From Pseudobdellovibrionaceae bacterium (GTDB lineage: Bacteria > Bdellovibrionota > Bdellovibrionia > Bdellovibrionales > Bdellovibrionaceae), in assembly GCA_022843825.1 (NCBI GenBank), contig JALHMX010000001.1, forward strand, positions 62,001-126,000: a stretch of DNA of 64,000 nucleotides, read 5' to 3'. Positions within the stretch are counted from its first letter, which is position 1, and every line of letters begins with the position of its first letter. A program made the translations under genes and the position numbers. This document shows positions 16,229 through 26,695 of the stretch, piece after piece. The notes beneath the pieces are model-generated. The model was given only the letters and a program-made list of their open reading frames with translations. It did not search any database and was not told where the DNA came from.

Positions 16229-17730
16229 GGTGCCTCCTTATTTAAGCTGAACACGGATTGAATATATTCAGTGGGTGAAAGTAATTGCTGTGCAGTATGA
16301 GTTGCGTAAACCAAAATCGGTTCAGCGAAAAGGACCAGCATAAGACTGAACAACAGTAAGCCGGTGACGGAAATAAATGGAATAACCGAAGTCGATACTG
16401 GCTGTGCTTTTTCGTTGGCCGGCGTAGTCTTCCAAAACAAAGTACTTCCGCCTTTAGCAAAACCGATGATGGATAATAAAGACATGCTTAAAATAATTCC
16501 CCAGATCAAGAATGTATTTTCTTCGCGACTGCTGTTTAAAATCATTAATTTACCAATAAATCCTGATAAAGGCGGCATGCCCGTCATGGCAATAGCCCCA
16601 AGAAAAAATAAACTGGCGATCAGACCCCGTTGCGCAAAACTTGCCCCGGCAGTCAGGTTATCGGAATGATCTTTTCGTCGCTGGCGAATAAGATCCACCA
16701 GTAAAAAAAGCGCAGCGGCAGCAACTGTCGAGTGCAGTAAATAATAAAGCGCAGCCGCTAGGGCATGGGTGGTGAAAAGCGAAATCGGAATCATCAGTGT
16801 TCCCATGGATCCGATCACCGCAAAGCTGATCAGTTGACCCAAATTTTTTGCGGCTAAAATTCCCAAGGTGCCAACCACCAAAGTCACTAAACCCGCAGGC
16901 AGCAGCCAAGGTGCAGCGATCCACGCCGTGGATTCACCAAAAATTAAAGTGTAGACTCGGATAATAGAGTACGCACCCACCTTGGTTAGAATAGCAAAAA
17001 GTGCGGCCACCGGTGCCGCCGTATTTCCATAGGTCCCAGGAAGCCAAAACTGAAAAGGAACTAATGCAGCTTTGATGGCAAAAACCACCAACAGCAACAA
17101 CGCGCCGGTGTGTAACAAGGCTTGCTCAGATGCCGGAAGTGCAGCGACCTTGACCGCCAGATCAGCCATATTCAACGTGCCTGCAACTCCGTAAATTAAA
17201 GCCGCAGCAATTAAAAATAAAGCGGAGCCCACTAAGTTTACAGCCACATATTGAACGCCGGCTTTTATGCGCGTAGCCCCTCCGCCATGAACCATCAAGG
17301 CATATGAGGCAATTAAAAGAACTTCAAAAAACACAAATAAATTAAACAAGTCACCGGTCAGAAAAGCTCCATTAAGACCCATGATTTGAAACTGAATTAA
17401 CGAGTGAAAATGCCGACCTTGGCGATCCAGTCCGCCAAGTGAATAAAGCAAAATAAAAAACGCCAGCACCGAAGTTAAAACCAACATCAAAGCAGAAAGC
17501 CGATCCAGCACGAAGGTAATTCCAAAGGGCGGAAGCCAGTCCCCTAAGTTGTAGGTCAGAATATCTCCGTGCAAAGCCATTTGTAACAGGGACACACTAA
17601 CAATAAAATTAAGAACTACGCCGATCATAGAAAAAGTACGCGCCACTAAGTGATCGCGGTACATTCCTAAAATGATCAGTACAGCTGTTAAGCAAGGTAT
17701 TAAAATAGGAAAGATCAGCCAGTAATTCAT
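16225..17730 (-). CDS. mnhD: Mrp Na+/H+ antiporter subunit D
   Basis: 501 residues, about 14 membrane helices. It is a paralogue of the complex I NuoN/NuoM proton channel subunits. The conserved NLFVFFEVLLIASYALM (about 126-142) contains the key helix-5 Glu, and KAALVPFQFWLPGTYG (about 216-231) contains the helix-7 Lys region, so the proton path appears intact. It overlaps mnhC and mnhE by 4 bases each. Confidence 0.94.
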   Translation of the reverse strand: MNYWLIFPILIPCLTAVLIILGMYRDHLVARTFSMIGVVLNFIVSVSLLQMALHGDILTYNLGDWLPPFGITFVLDRLSALMLVLTSVLAFFILLYSLGGLDRQGRHFHSLIQFQIMGLNGAFLTGDLFNLFVFFEVLLIASYALMVHGGGATRIKAGVQYVAVNLVGSALFLIAAALIYGVAGTLNMADLAVKVAALPASEQALLHTGALLLLVVFAIKAALVPFQFWLPGTYGNTAAPVAALFAILTKVGAYSIIRVYTLIFGESTAWIAAPWLLPAGLVTLVVGTLGILAAKNLGQLISFAVIGSMGTLMIPISLFTTHALAAALYYLLHSTVAAAALFLLVDLIRQRRKDHSDNLTAGASFAQRGLIASLFFLGAIAMTGMPPLSGFIGKLMILNSSREENTFLIWGIILSMSLLSIIGFAKGGSTLFWKTTPANEKAQPVSTSVIPFISVTGLLLFSLMLVLFAEPILVYATHTAQQLLSPTEYIQSVFSLNKEAP

Positions 17731-18047
17731 TTTAAATCCACATGATCGGTGTCGGTTTCAATATAGGATCTTAGCGCCATTACAACGATGACCGCCGTCA
17801 TTCCAAAAGAGATTACAATCGCCGTTAAAACTAAAGCTTGTGGAAGGGGATCGACATATTGATTTACATCCGCACGAATGATGGGTGGTTGATTCACCGC
17901 CAGTCGTCCCATCGCAAAAATAAAGAAATTCACCGCATAGGTAATTAAGGCAAAGCCCAGAATAACGGGGAAAGTTCGCGCGCGAAGCAAAAGATAAACT
18001 CCTGAGGCTGTTAAAATACCAATTGTGGCCGACATTAATAATTCCAT
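17727..18047 (-). CDS. mnhC: Mrp Na+/H+ antiporter subunit C
   Basis: 106 residues, three membrane helices, a paralogue of NuoK. The motif VDPLPQALVLTAIVI (about 66-80) is a family signature. MrpC sits in the membrane arm between subunits A and D. It starts one base after the mnhAB stop and overlaps mnhD by 4 bases. Confidence 0.93.
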   Translation of the reverse strand: MELLMSATIGILTASGVYLLLRARTFPVILGFALITYAVNFFIFAMGRLAVNQPPIIRADVNQYVDPLPQALVLTAIVISFGMTAVIVVMALRSYIETDTDHVDLK

Positions 18048-18048
18048 A

Positions 18049-20877
18049 TTATCTGCCTTTCTCTAGATCGCTGGCTTCGCGATTATCCGGCAAATGGGTG
18101 GCGCGTCTTTGAATTTGCGAAAGACTGGCTAAGGCCAACATCACTGCGCCCACCACAGTTAAAAATACTCCAACATCAAAAAACAAAGCGCTGGCTAATT
18201 CGGTTTTTCCAATAAGAGGAATAGGCACATAGCCGAAAGCACTTTTTAAAAACGAAAATCCCATCAGCATGGCGCCTATTCCGGTTAAGGCGGCGATCAT
18301 AATGCCAGCTCCAATTATTTTATGGTAATCAAAGCGCATACGTTTTGCGGCCCAGTTAAATCCGCTGGCCATGTATTGCACAATTAGTGCAATGGAAATC
18401 ACCAGACCTGCGATAAAACCACCGCCGGGAAGATTATGTCCCCGCAGAAAAATATAGACTCCGACCATGATCATCAGTGGAAGCATGACTCGGGTCGCGA
18501 CCACCATTAATAGTGGATGTCGATCGGCTGAGCGGGCCTGATCAGAAACCCAAGCGGCCAGTTTTGCTCCAGTAGCTCCGCGAAGGGCTCCATCCAGCAG
18601 GGCAAAAATAGCCAGTGCGGCGATACCTAGTACGGTGATCTCTCCGAAAGTATCAAAGCCACGAAAGTCGACTAAGATCACGTTAACCACGTTGGTGCCA
18701 CCACCTAAGGGTTTGGACTGCGCCAGATAATATTCTGAAATGCTGGAAAAATCGCGCGTGATCACAGCCCATGTTAATCCGCCTAAGCCTGCGCCGACAA
18801 AAATTGAAAGCACAGCATCGCGCAGTCGCCGGGCTTTACCACTTTCTTTGGGCGTAGTTTTCGGAAGTAAAGATAACGCCAGTAAGATTAATATAACAGT
18901 TACTACTTCCACTGAAATTTGGGTCAGTGCCAAATCCGGCGCAGAAAGATAAACAAAACCTACAGAGACCATCAGCCCAACCACACCTACAGTGACTAAC
19001 GCCACCAGCCTTTGCCGATGTAAAGTCACTATAATCGCGCAACAGACCAGCAACACCAGAAAGGCGGCTATAGCAACGGGAGGCGCGGCCAGAGTCGGGC
19101 GCAGACCAGGCGTTTGAAGGTTTGAAAAATAAGTCACAAAGCCCAACAAAGTCGTGCTGGCGATCAAAACAAAAAAGTATCTTTGTAAAGATCCGTTGTG
19201 AAAACCATGAATCAGCTTTTGAGAAACAGAAATCATCGCGTTGACTGTTTTGTCAAAAAGCGCTTTGGCTTGTACGACAGGAATTTTTTCGACCATGTTG
19301 TTAAGTCGTAGGTAGCGCCAGCAGATAAATACTCCAAGACCAAGAGCAATGGCTGACATAGCTAAAGCCGGGGTAAAACCATGCCATAGAGACAAGTGAA
19401 AATCGGGAATAGGTCCACCGATGACAGCCTTAGCGGTGGCGCGAACCAGCGCCCCAGCAAAAGTTTCAGGGAATAGACCGATCAGCGGAACCAGCAGCAC
19501 TAGCACCGCTGGTGGAAGCCACATGCCGAAGGGCGGGTCATGGGGATGAGTATTTTCAACAGCTTTTCGTGGACCAAAAAAAACATGAAAAATATAACGA
19601 AGCGAGTACGCCACAGAAAATACCGCAGCCAGGGTGGCCAGCACGGGGAACACCCACGGTTGTCCGAACCAAAAAGCTTTACTGGCTTCTTCCAGCATCA
19701 TCTCTTTGGAAAGAAATCCGTTCAGTAACGGAAAGCCCGCCATCGAGCCCGCAGAAATGATCGCCATGGTGGCGGTGATCGGTAAAATTAATAACAAACC
19801 GCCAAGACGTTTGATGTCGCGAGTTCCAGTTTCGTGATCAATAATTCCCGCGTTCATAAACAGAGCAGCTTTAAAAGTGGCGTGATTAAGAATATGAAAA
19901 ATGCCGGCCACAGCAGCCATCGGAGTGCCAAAACCAAAAAGCATGGTCATCAGTCCCAGATGACTGACCGTGGAGTAAGCCAACAAGGCTTTAAGATCAT
20001 CTTTAAAAAGTGCGATCACGGCGCCCATCAACATGGTGATCAGTCCGGTGGTGGCGACTATATAAAACCAAGCTTCTGTTCCGGCAAGCACCGGCCACAT
20101 TTTTGCCATCAAAAATACGCCGGCTTTTACCATGGTGGCTGAATGTAAATAAGCTGAAACAGGCGTGGGTGCGGCCATGGCGTGAGGCAACCAAAAGTGA
20201 AACGGAAACTGCGCGCTTTTAGTAAAACAGCCGCCTAAAATAAGAATTAAAGCCGGAAGATAAAGTGAAGACGATTGAATCAACTCTTTATGTTGGAGAA
20301 TTTGACTTAAGTTGTAAGAACCCACAATGTTTCCTAAAACTAACATTCCAGCAATCATGGAAAGACCACCGGCGCCGGTCACAGCCAAAGCCATGCGTGC
20401 ACCCTGGCGCCCCTCTGGCAGATGACCCCAAAAACCGATCAGCAAAAACGACGACAAGCTGGTTAACTCCCAGAAAATCAGCAAAATAAGAATATTATCC
20501 GAAAGAACAATTCCTAACATGGCCCCTTGAAACAAAAGCAAGTAGGTGAATAACTTTCCCATGGAATCATTTTTTGAAAGATAAAAGCGGGCATAGACTA
20601 TAACTAGTAAACCTATGCCTAGAATAAGTCCGGAAAACAACAGGCCTAAGCCATCCAGATAAAAATTAAAATTCAGTCCTAGACTGGGAATCCAGTTCCA
20701 GCCGACCGCTACAAATTCGCCGCGAAGTACAGCGGGTACATGGGTCAGCAGTAAAACAAAAGCCAGCAAGGAAAAGAATGCGGTGGCAACAGTGCAGGCA
20801 TTACGGCCTTGGCGAATTATCAAAGAAGGAAACAGAGCCCCTATAAAGGGCAAAATTAATATAAGGGCAAGACTCAT
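18049..20877 (-). CDS. mnhA: Mrp Na+/H+ antiporter subunit A fused to subunit B
   Basis: 942 residues. The N-terminal 500 residues are the NuoL-like antiporter module, with IFWELTSLSSFLLIG (about 133-147) and SAQFPFHFWLPHAM (about 218-231) carrying the expected Glu and Lys. A MrpA C-terminal helical region follows and then an MrpB-like domain (about 790-925) with LRGHNLPGGGFIAGLV. The A-B fusion is a well-known form of the operon. The complex exports Na+ in exchange for H+ and supports pH and salt tolerance. It is the first gene; the divergent 148-base gap upstream is shared with a lipoprotein gene. Confidence 0.94.
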   Translation of the reverse strand: MSLALILILPFIGALFPSLIIRQGRNACTVATAFFSLLAFVLLLTHVPAVLRGEFVAVGWNWIPSLGLNFNFYLDGLGLLFSGLILGIGLLVIVYARFYLSKNDSMGKLFTYLLLFQGAMLGIVLSDNILILLIFWELTSLSSFLLIGFWGHLPEGRQGARMALAVTGAGGLSMIAGMLVLGNIVGSYNLSQILQHKELIQSSSLYLPALILILGGCFTKSAQFPFHFWLPHAMAAPTPVSAYLHSATMVKAGVFLMAKMWPVLAGTEAWFYIVATTGLITMLMGAVIALFKDDLKALLAYSTVSHLGLMTMLFGFGTPMAAVAGIFHILNHATFKAALFMNAGIIDHETGTRDIKRLGGLLLILPITATMAIISAGSMAGFPLLNGFLSKEMMLEEASKAFWFGQPWVFPVLATLAAVFSVAYSLRYIFHVFFGPRKAVENTHPHDPPFGMWLPPAVLVLLVPLIGLFPETFAGALVRATAKAVIGGPIPDFHLSLWHGFTPALAMSAIALGLGVFICWRYLRLNNMVEKIPVVQAKALFDKTVNAMISVSQKLIHGFHNGSLQRYFFVLIASTTLLGFVTYFSNLQTPGLRPTLAAPPVAIAAFLVLLVCCAIIVTLHRQRLVALVTVGVVGLMVSVGFVYLSAPDLALTQISVEVVTVILILLALSLLPKTTPKESGKARRLRDAVLSIFVGAGLGGLTWAVITRDFSSISEYYLAQSKPLGGGTNVVNVILVDFRGFDTFGEITVLGIAALAIFALLDGALRGATGAKLAAWVSDQARSADRHPLLMVVATRVMLPLMIMVGVYIFLRGHNLPGGGFIAGLVISIALIVQYMASGFNWAAKRMRFDYHKIIGAGIMIAALTGIGAMLMGFSFLKSAFGYVPIPLIGKTELASALFFDVGVFLTVVGAVMLALASLSQIQRRATHLPDNREASDLEKGR

Positions 20878-20958
20878 TACATTTATTTACACAGATCTTG
20901 GCCTAACTACAACTGAGAGCTTCGCATCAAATTGAATTACGGTCTTGGTCCTAATTTG

Positions 20959-20975
20959 AGACAATTTCATTGTCT
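20959..20975. promoter_or_regulatory. Inverted repeat between the mrp operon and the lipoprotein gene
   Basis: AGACAA (20959-20964) and TTGTCT (20970-20975) are perfect arms around TTTCA in the divergent intergenic region. It may be an operator for either gene. A TATACT sequence at 21013-21018 lies only 7 bases before the lipoprotein ATG and could be its -10 box. Support is limited to the repeat. Confidence 0.3.
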
Positions 20976-21025
20976 AGTGTAAAGAATTTTTTCAGTTTTC
21001 ATGAATTTAAAGGTATACTTATGGT

Positions 21026-24000
21026 ATGCGGTACGTACAGTTGATATTTGTTTTATTAGCACTGGTGTTTTCATCTTGTACAAAAGATGGAGGATTCGCT
21101 CCGAATGCTATCGATGAGAATCCACCACCAAGCAACAGTGCCCCGGGAAGTATTTCTTACTCGAACTCTTCACCGGCCTATACTCCTAACACAGTCATAA
21201 ATAATAATATTCCAACGGTCACCGGCGGAGACCCGGTGACATTTTGGTCTATCAGCCCAGATCTTACCGCAGCAACAGGCTTAAATTTCAACACCGCCAC
21301 GGGAGTCATCAGTGGAACGCCGACGATTATTAATGATAGCGGAACAAGCTTCATAGTTACGGCGACTAATGCCTATGGCTCAGCGACTGTTAACATAACG
21401 ATCATCGTTAGCGTCGTTGAAGTTGCTCCGACACTTTCTTATTCTGGAACCTACACTTATTTTGCGGGCCAAACGGTTTCGCCGCCAATAACTCCGACTT
21501 TGGGTGGCGGAAATCCAACGTCATGTACATCTTTACCGGCATTACTAACAGGTTTTGTTTTAGATCCTACCACCTGTGTAATCTCAGGAATGCCGACGCA
21601 AACCGCGGCACAACAACTATTTACGATTACCGCCAGCAATAGCGGCGGAAGCAGCAGCTGGGCGATTAGTATTGGCGTCTTAGCCGTCGGCGCAAATAAT
21701 ATTGTTATTACCGGAGTCGCAAATTTTACCACCACAGCGTGTGCCCTATTTAATTTAACAGCTCGAGATATTTTTGGAAATGCTTCAGCGGTGGCTTCCA
21801 ACACCACCTTTAGTTTATCTGGCGCTGGTGCAGATGGCGCTTTTTACAGTGACTTAGCATGTAGCAATTCCATTTCTGACGTGGTTATTTCTAATGGCAG
21901 CTCCAGTGCCGTTTTTTACTACCGCAAAACCACGGCGGGATCGACATCTTTGGCGGCGACACTTTCTTCACCGGTAAATCCAGCCTTGGGAAGCGCTAGT
22001 CGAAATGTAACGGTGGGTAACAGCACACCGGCAAAATACGGTGTGGTGATACCTGCAACAGGAACGACGGTTTCTTGTAATAGCTTGACGATTAATGTTT
22101 TAGATGCCAGCGACAACGCCGTTAACGCGACCTCAGCTTTGACAGTAAACTTAAGCGGAACTGCTAGCGCTACTTTTTTCAGTGATGCCAGTTGCAGTTC
22201 TTCGACTTCAAGTTTGGCCATAGCTGCGGGTTCAAATTCGGGCACCGCCTACATGAGAAAAATCTCAACGGGATCTTCAACAGTCACGGCTTCATCTGCC
22301 GGAATGGCCTCTGGCACAGGATCAATTACTATATCAATGGCCCCAGCGGAAAGAATAAGATTTAGTACGGCGGCGGCCATTCCTTTTGCGGCCACAACTT
22401 GTCAGTCTTACACTTTGCAAACTCGAGATTCATTAAATAACAATACGGTTGCGGTTACTGCAGATACAGAGGTGACTTTATCAGGTGCTTCTGATGGAAG
22501 TTTTTATTCTAATTCAAATTGTACCGGCGCGATTACTAGCACCACGATCAACAGTGGCTCATCAACACGTGTGGTGTATTATTCGAAACCGACACCAACT
22601 GCTGTTGTTCCCGGAGCCAACATTGTCTTAACTGCCGACGTTGTGGGATGGAGTCCCGCGGCCACAGCAACAGTCAATGTTTCCACTGGTGATCCACTTA
22701 ATTTAGCCACTGCGAATCCAGCGATAGGTATTGCGGTTTCAACCTCGACACAGGTGACGGCAGCGAATAAATGTTTATTAACTACGGTACGGGTTCAAGA
22801 TGAGCTCAACACTTTAGTGCCAACATCTAAAGTTGTTTCACCTATAGTTGCGAATTTATCTGGAGGCGGTGCAGGCGCCCAGTTTTGGAGTAATGCCACT
22901 TGCACCACGCCGACGACCACAGTCACCATCAACGCCGGTGCAAACACGGGAAATTTTTATTACAGCAGCACGGCCGTCACGGCGACGGTTCCGATCAGTT
23001 GGACCAACGGTGGTTTAAGTGGCAGCGGCGGATCCAGAAATGTGACGGTATCCAGCGGTATTCCTTCAAGACTGACTTGGACGACAGCACCAACTAATTT
23101 TAATATCAATACTTGTCAGACTTTAACTTTCAATGTGCGCGATCCCAACACGGTGACTGCAATCGGGGCTAATGTTGATTCTGTCACTGTTTTTGATCTA
23201 TCCGATGGATCCGATGGCCAGTTCTTTTCAACGGCGGGTTGTTCTAATCCTATTACAACAGTACAAGTGGCGAATGGTGCGCAAATAGCCACTTTTTATT
23301 ATCGTAAAGCGACGGTGACTCCTCCTGCGGCGACTATTTCTGTAGATTTACAATCACCATTAGATCCGGCCATTGCCACACTGACTCGATCAGTGAATGT
23401 GGGTACTCCGGCGCTGGTTCCAAATAATATTTTGATCACCGCTGCACCATCTTCAAATTTAGTGGCGACGCAGTCGTGTAGTTTGCTAACCTTGCAAAGT
23501 CGTAATGGAACGACGCCGGCGAATGTAACTTCAAATTCTACGTACACATTATCTGGAACAAACGGCGCCAACTTCTTCTATGACAGCGGCTGTACCGCTG
23601 AGGCTTCACCCATTTCAATGACTATTTTAAACGGTACGAATTCAATCAGCGGTTTATATGTTAAAACAATGAACGTTGGAAACGTGACTATTAGTGGATC
23701 CGGTTCATTGACGGTGAACAGTCTGGTGTTAAACTATAGCGCTCCGCCACCAACACGGTTGGCGCTTTCTGGCCCGATTCTGATGAACGCAGGAAGCACG
23801 TGCGGAAGTTACATAGTAACGACGCAAGATTCTGCCGGCGTCGATCGAAATGTTATAGCGCCGACAACGATCTCATTTGTCAGCACCGGCGGCACCGCCG
23901 TACAATTCTACTCGGACGCATCATGCACCACCGCTTTACCAAGTAATCAAGTTAACTTGCTGACAGGATCAAGTAACGCCACATTCTATGTGCGCGGAAA

Positions 24001-24076
24001 TACTCCAGGCGCGGCTTCCATTCAAGCCAACAGCGCCGGTTTAACTTCAGCTAATTATGCAGTGACGATCCAGTAG
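21026..24076 (+). CDS. Large outer-surface lipoprotein with Ig-like and two-Cys beta repeats
   Basis: 1016 residues. A signal peptide ends in VFSSC, giving lipidated Cys18, then a Pro/Ser linker. Two putative-Ig/cadherin-like repeats (about 45-135 and 137-220) have the signature GVISGTPT. Seven repeats of about 100 residues follow (about 225-1016). Each has one Cys near a strand such as TLQTRD and a second in a motif like FYSDASC, then a V..NGSS..FYYRK strand, so one disulphide per repeat is likely. The protein is rich in Thr, Ser, Ala and Asn and should be a long surface stalk or adhesin. Similar repeats are common in Bdellovibrio-like bacteria (recalled). Confidence 0.88.
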   Translation: MRYVQLIFVLLALVFSSCTKDGGFAPNAIDENPPPSNSAPGSISYSNSSPAYTPNTVINNNIPTVTGGDPVTFWSISPDLTAATGLNFNTATGVISGTPTIINDSGTSFIVTATNAYGSATVNITIIVSVVEVAPTLSYSGTYTYFAGQTVSPPITPTLGGGNPTSCTSLPALLTGFVLDPTTCVISGMPTQTAAQQLFTITASNSGGSSSWAISIGVLAVGANNIVITGVANFTTTACALFNLTARDIFGNASAVASNTTFSLSGAGADGAFYSDLACSNSISDVVISNGSSSAVFYYRKTTAGSTSLAATLSSPVNPALGSASRNVTVGNSTPAKYGVVIPATGTTVSCNSLTINVLDASDNAVNATSALTVNLSGTASATFFSDASCSSSTSSLAIAAGSNSGTAYMRKISTGSSTVTASSAGMASGTGSITISMAPAERIRFSTAAAIPFAATTCQSYTLQTRDSLNNNTVAVTADTEVTLSGASDGSFYSNSNCTGAITSTTINSGSSTRVVYYSKPTPTAVVPGANIVLTADVVGWSPAATATVNVSTGDPLNLATANPAIGIAVSTSTQVTAANKCLLTTVRVQDELNTLVPTSKVVSPIVANLSGGGAGAQFWSNATCTTPTTTVTINAGANTGNFYYSSTAVTATVPISWTNGGLSGSGGSRNVTVSSGIPSRLTWTTAPTNFNINTCQTLTFNVRDPNTVTAIGANVDSVTVFDLSDGSDGQFFSTAGCSNPITTVQVANGAQIATFYYRKATVTPPAATISVDLQSPLDPAIATLTRSVNVGTPALVPNNILITAAPSSNLVATQSCSLLTLQSRNGTTPANVTSNSTYTLSGTNGANFFYDSGCTAEASPISMTILNGTNSISGLYVKTMNVGNVTISGSGSLTVNSLVLNYSAPPPTRLALSGPILMNAGSTCGSYIVTTQDSAGVDRNVIAPTTISFVSTGGTAVQFYSDASCTTALPSNQVNLLTGSSNATFYVRGNTPGAASIQANSAGLTSANYAVTIQ

Positions 24077-24214
24077 ATTTATTGCGGATTAAAAGTTTGT
24101 CGGCGATGTGCTTTCACCTTCTTGGGATGAAGTCTATAAAGTAAGTTGCACAAAATAAATAAAAAGATAAAGATAAAGTAAGCAACTAGTTTTATTAAGC
24201 AAAGGAGTTTCTGC

Positions 24215-24586
24215 TTGAAAATAATTTCAATACTACAAATAATCGTCGCACTTGGTCTAATTAATGTGTGGCTTCTGAGATACTCTAAAGAAACAGCTTA
24301 TCGTGGCCGATCAGCAAAAAATCTGAAAGAAGAGTTTGCAGTTTACGGCTTGCCTGAGTGGTTTCATTATTTAATTGGAGTATTAAAAGTCATTGCTGCT
24401 CTAGCACTTATTATTGGCTTGTGGAAACAGCAAGTAGCTTATGTGGCAGCACTAGTAGTATCAGTGTTGATGTTAGGTGCTTTAGCAATGCATTTTAAAG
24501 TTCAAGACTCTGCTAAAAAGTTTATTCCCGCGACTTTAATGTTGCTTATGGGGCTAGTCATCGTTTACGGCCACAGCGTAAATTAG
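24215..24586 (+). CDS. DoxX-like membrane protein
   Basis: 123 residues from a TTG start with AAAGGAG 9 bases upstream. Four membrane helices (about 4-22, 44-64, 68-90, 98-118) match small DoxX-like proteins, with YGLPEWFHYLIGVLKV before the second helix. Some members take part in oxidative stress or quinone-linked redox processes; specific activity here is unknown. It is convergent with the photolyase gene, 7 bases apart. Confidence 0.8.
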   Translation: MKIISILQIIVALGLINVWLLRYSKETAYRGRSAKNLKEEFAVYGLPEWFHYLIGVLKVIAALALIIGLWKQQVAYVAALVVSVLMLGALAMHFKVQDSAKKFIPATLMLLMGLVIVYGHSVN

Positions 24587-24593
24587 TGAGGTA

Positions 24594-26087
24594 CTATCGT
24601 TTGTACAGTCGTAGTGCTTTATCCCGTTGTACTGAATGATGTACAATGGGACTTGGATAGCCAAATTTACTTCGGTCACCATCAGGGTCATGAAGGTCTT
24701 TGGCCGGAATATTTTTAAGCTCCTTTATGTATTTTTTGATGTAGATCCCGTCAGGATCAAATTTAATACTTTGTAGCCATGGATTAAAAATTCTAAAGTA
24801 AGGCTGAGGGTCACAGCCGGTCGATGCAGCCCACTGCCAGCCACCGTTATTGGGGGCTAAATCACCATCAAGCAGAGCTTTCATAAAATAATTTTCGCCC
24901 CATCGCCAATCAATTAATAAGTCTTTTGTTAAGAAGGAAGCAACGATCATCCGCACACGATTGTGCATCCAGCCGGTTTGCGCCAGCTCTCGCATTCCAG
25001 CATCCACAATTGGAAATCCCGTCGTTCCATTGATCCAGTGTTGAAAAAAATCTTCGTTATTTTCCCATGCAATGTTTTCATAATGTTCTAGAAAACTTTT
25101 CGTTTCTACCCGAGGACAGTGATAAAGTATTGAGTAATAAAATTCTCTCCAGGCTAACTCTTTGACAAAATGTGCTGGGCCAGATTTTTCTTTCCAGTCT
25201 ATTTTTTCTAAACCCAATGCAGATATAATTTGAGGAACCGTTAAGCTGCCGTTTTTTAAATAAATAGAAAATCTCGACGTAGCTTGGATCGACGGGTAGT
25301 TCCGTTGATCTTTGTAATTTAATAGTTTTGCTTTGAAGCCTTCAAGCATTTCGAAAGCTTTAAAAAATCCTGCTTCTGGCAGGGGTATCGTTACTTTTTT
25401 TTGATTTTTCAATTCAAAGTCTTCTAAAGAATCTTTAAATGGAAAACTGGATTTTTTAGTAAATGTTTTCCAGGTCATTTTAAAAAGATCTTGTCGGCGA
25501 TTTTTCTTTAAATAGTAGTCTCGGACGTTAGTCTGCGATTTAAGCCGTGCTTCTCCTACGGAGCCATTTAACTTATCAAACCACTTACGAGCGTATGGAG
25601 AGTAGACCTGATAGAAATCCCCGGGCTTTTCGCTTTTAAGAACCTCAGTGGGCTCGAATAACAGATGATCGCGGCAATTTAGGACTTCAATATTAAAATC
25701 CGCGAGAATTCTTTCAATTTGGATATCTCGTTGAATGGCATAAGGCTCGTAGTCACGATTCCAGGTTATCAAAGATGGACTTGTTAGGTGATTTTTAAAA
25801 AAATTCAAAAGTTGCGGAAAAGCTTGGCTAGGTTGACAGTCAATCACTAACAAATCCCCGCCTTGTTCCACCAAGTCTGATTTTAGTGCCTTTAATGTCT
25901 TAATAAAAAAACCAAATCGGTTATGTGAAAAGTCAGAACGAGACAAAAATGTCGAATCAAAACAAAAAATGCCTAATGTTCGTCCGCGATTGCGTTTCCA
26001 GTTTATTTTAAGACCTTCATTGCCAGGCACGCGAAGGTCTCTTCGAAACCAGTGTATACCCCATTCGGTTTCCGCGTTAGTTTTCAA
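24594..26087 (-). CDS. phrB: Deoxyribodipyrimidine photolyase (cryptochrome/photolyase family)
   Basis: 497 residues. It repairs UV-induced pyrimidine dimers using blue light. The N-terminal alpha/beta antenna domain begins with HWFRRDLRV (about 12-20). The C-terminal FAD domain shows [49 protein letters not shown] and [20 protein letters not shown], all class I photolyase signatures. Its start overlaps the end of folE by 11 bases. FolE makes pterin precursors, and a folate cofactor is the usual light antenna, so the pairing fits cofactor supply. Confidence 0.94.
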   Translation of the reverse strand: MKTNAETEWGIHWFRRDLRVPGNEGLKINWKRNRGRTLGIFCFDSTFLSRSDFSHNRFGFFIKTLKALKSDLVEQGGDLLVIDCQPSQAFPQLLNFFKNHLTSPSLITWNRDYEPYAIQRDIQIERILADFNIEVLNCRDHLLFEPTEVLKSEKPGDFYQVYSPYARKWFDKLNGSVGEARLKSQTNVRDYYLKKNRRQDLFKMTWKTFTKKSSFPFKDSLEDFELKNQKKVTIPLPEAGFFKAFEMLEGFKAKLLNYKDQRNYPSIQATSRFSIYLKNGSLTVPQIISALGLEKIDWKEKSGPAHFVKELAWREFYYSILYHCPRVETKSFLEHYENIAWENNEDFFQHWINGTTGFPIVDAGMRELAQTGWMHNRVRMIVASFLTKDLLIDWRWGENYFMKALLDGDLAPNNGGWQWAASTGCDPQPYFRIFNPWLQSIKFDPDGIYIKKYIKELKNIPAKDLHDPDGDRSKFGYPSPIVHHSVQRDKALRLYKR

Positions 26088-26646
26088 ATTGTTTCCATAA
26101 CCTTGCTTTTTCTGCTTCAGAAAGATTCTCGAGACCTAATGAAAACTCGGTCCGCGTCTTAGAGGATTGTTTTTCTACGCCTCTCATCATCATGCACAAG
26201 TGCTGGGCTTCGACGACGACAGCCACAGATCTGGGATTAACAAAGTTATATATAGACTCGGCTATTTCCTTAGTTAAGCGCTCTTGCACTTGTAATCTTT
26301 TAGAGTAGACATCAACAATACGAGCAAACTTTGATAGCCCTAAGATTTTATTTTGAGGCAAATATGCGATAGAGGCTTTTCCCCAGAATGGAAGCATATG
26401 ATGTTCGCAAAGACTGTAAAATTCAATGTCTTTTACGCACACTATGCCACTGGATTCACTTTCAAAAATTCCTTCACCCACAACAGACTGGATAGATTCG
26501 GCGTAGCCTGACATGAGGTACTGTATTGCTTTATAAAAGCGTTCTGGTGTGCGCAGTAAGCCTTCACGCGTAGGGTTCTCGCCGATTTCTAAAAAAATTC
26601 CACGCGCCAGGTTTGGAATAGAAGGAGAATTTGATAACTCTTTCAT
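26077..26646 (-). CDS. folE: GTP cyclohydrolase I
   Basis: 189 residues. It converts GTP to 7,8-dihydroneopterin triphosphate, the first step to folate and pterins. Zinc and catalytic residues are visible in [12 protein letters not shown] (about 78-89) and [12 protein letters not shown]-like C-terminal [11 protein letters not shown] (about 150-160), giving the Cys, His, Cys ligand set. [20 protein letters not shown] is complete. It lies directly upstream of the photolyase with overlap and is probably a second, light-stress copy, although whether the genome has another folE is not visible. Confidence 0.94.
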   Translation of the reverse strand: MKELSNSPSIPNLARGIFLEIGENPTREGLLRTPERFYKAIQYLMSGYAESIQSVVGEGIFESESSGIVCVKDIEFYSLCEHHMLPFWGKASIAYLPQNKILGLSKFARIVDVYSKRLQVQERLTKEIAESIYNFVNPRSVAVVVEAQHLCMMMRGVEKQSSKTRTEFSLGLENLSEAEKARLWKQFEN

Positions 26647-26695
26647 TGAAAGGAACCAGCTTTGGCTTCAGAAAAGAATTCAAAAGAAGCATTAC

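Noticed and set aside
18049-20877. MrpA-MrpB fusion as a novel protein
   Set aside because: The A-B fused form is a well-known type of Mrp operon in Gram-negative bacteria.
21457-22245. Two antisense frames with clean Val/Ala-rich sequences
   Set aside because: They arise from the repeated Thr/Ala/Ser codons of the lipoprotein gene and show no start signals.
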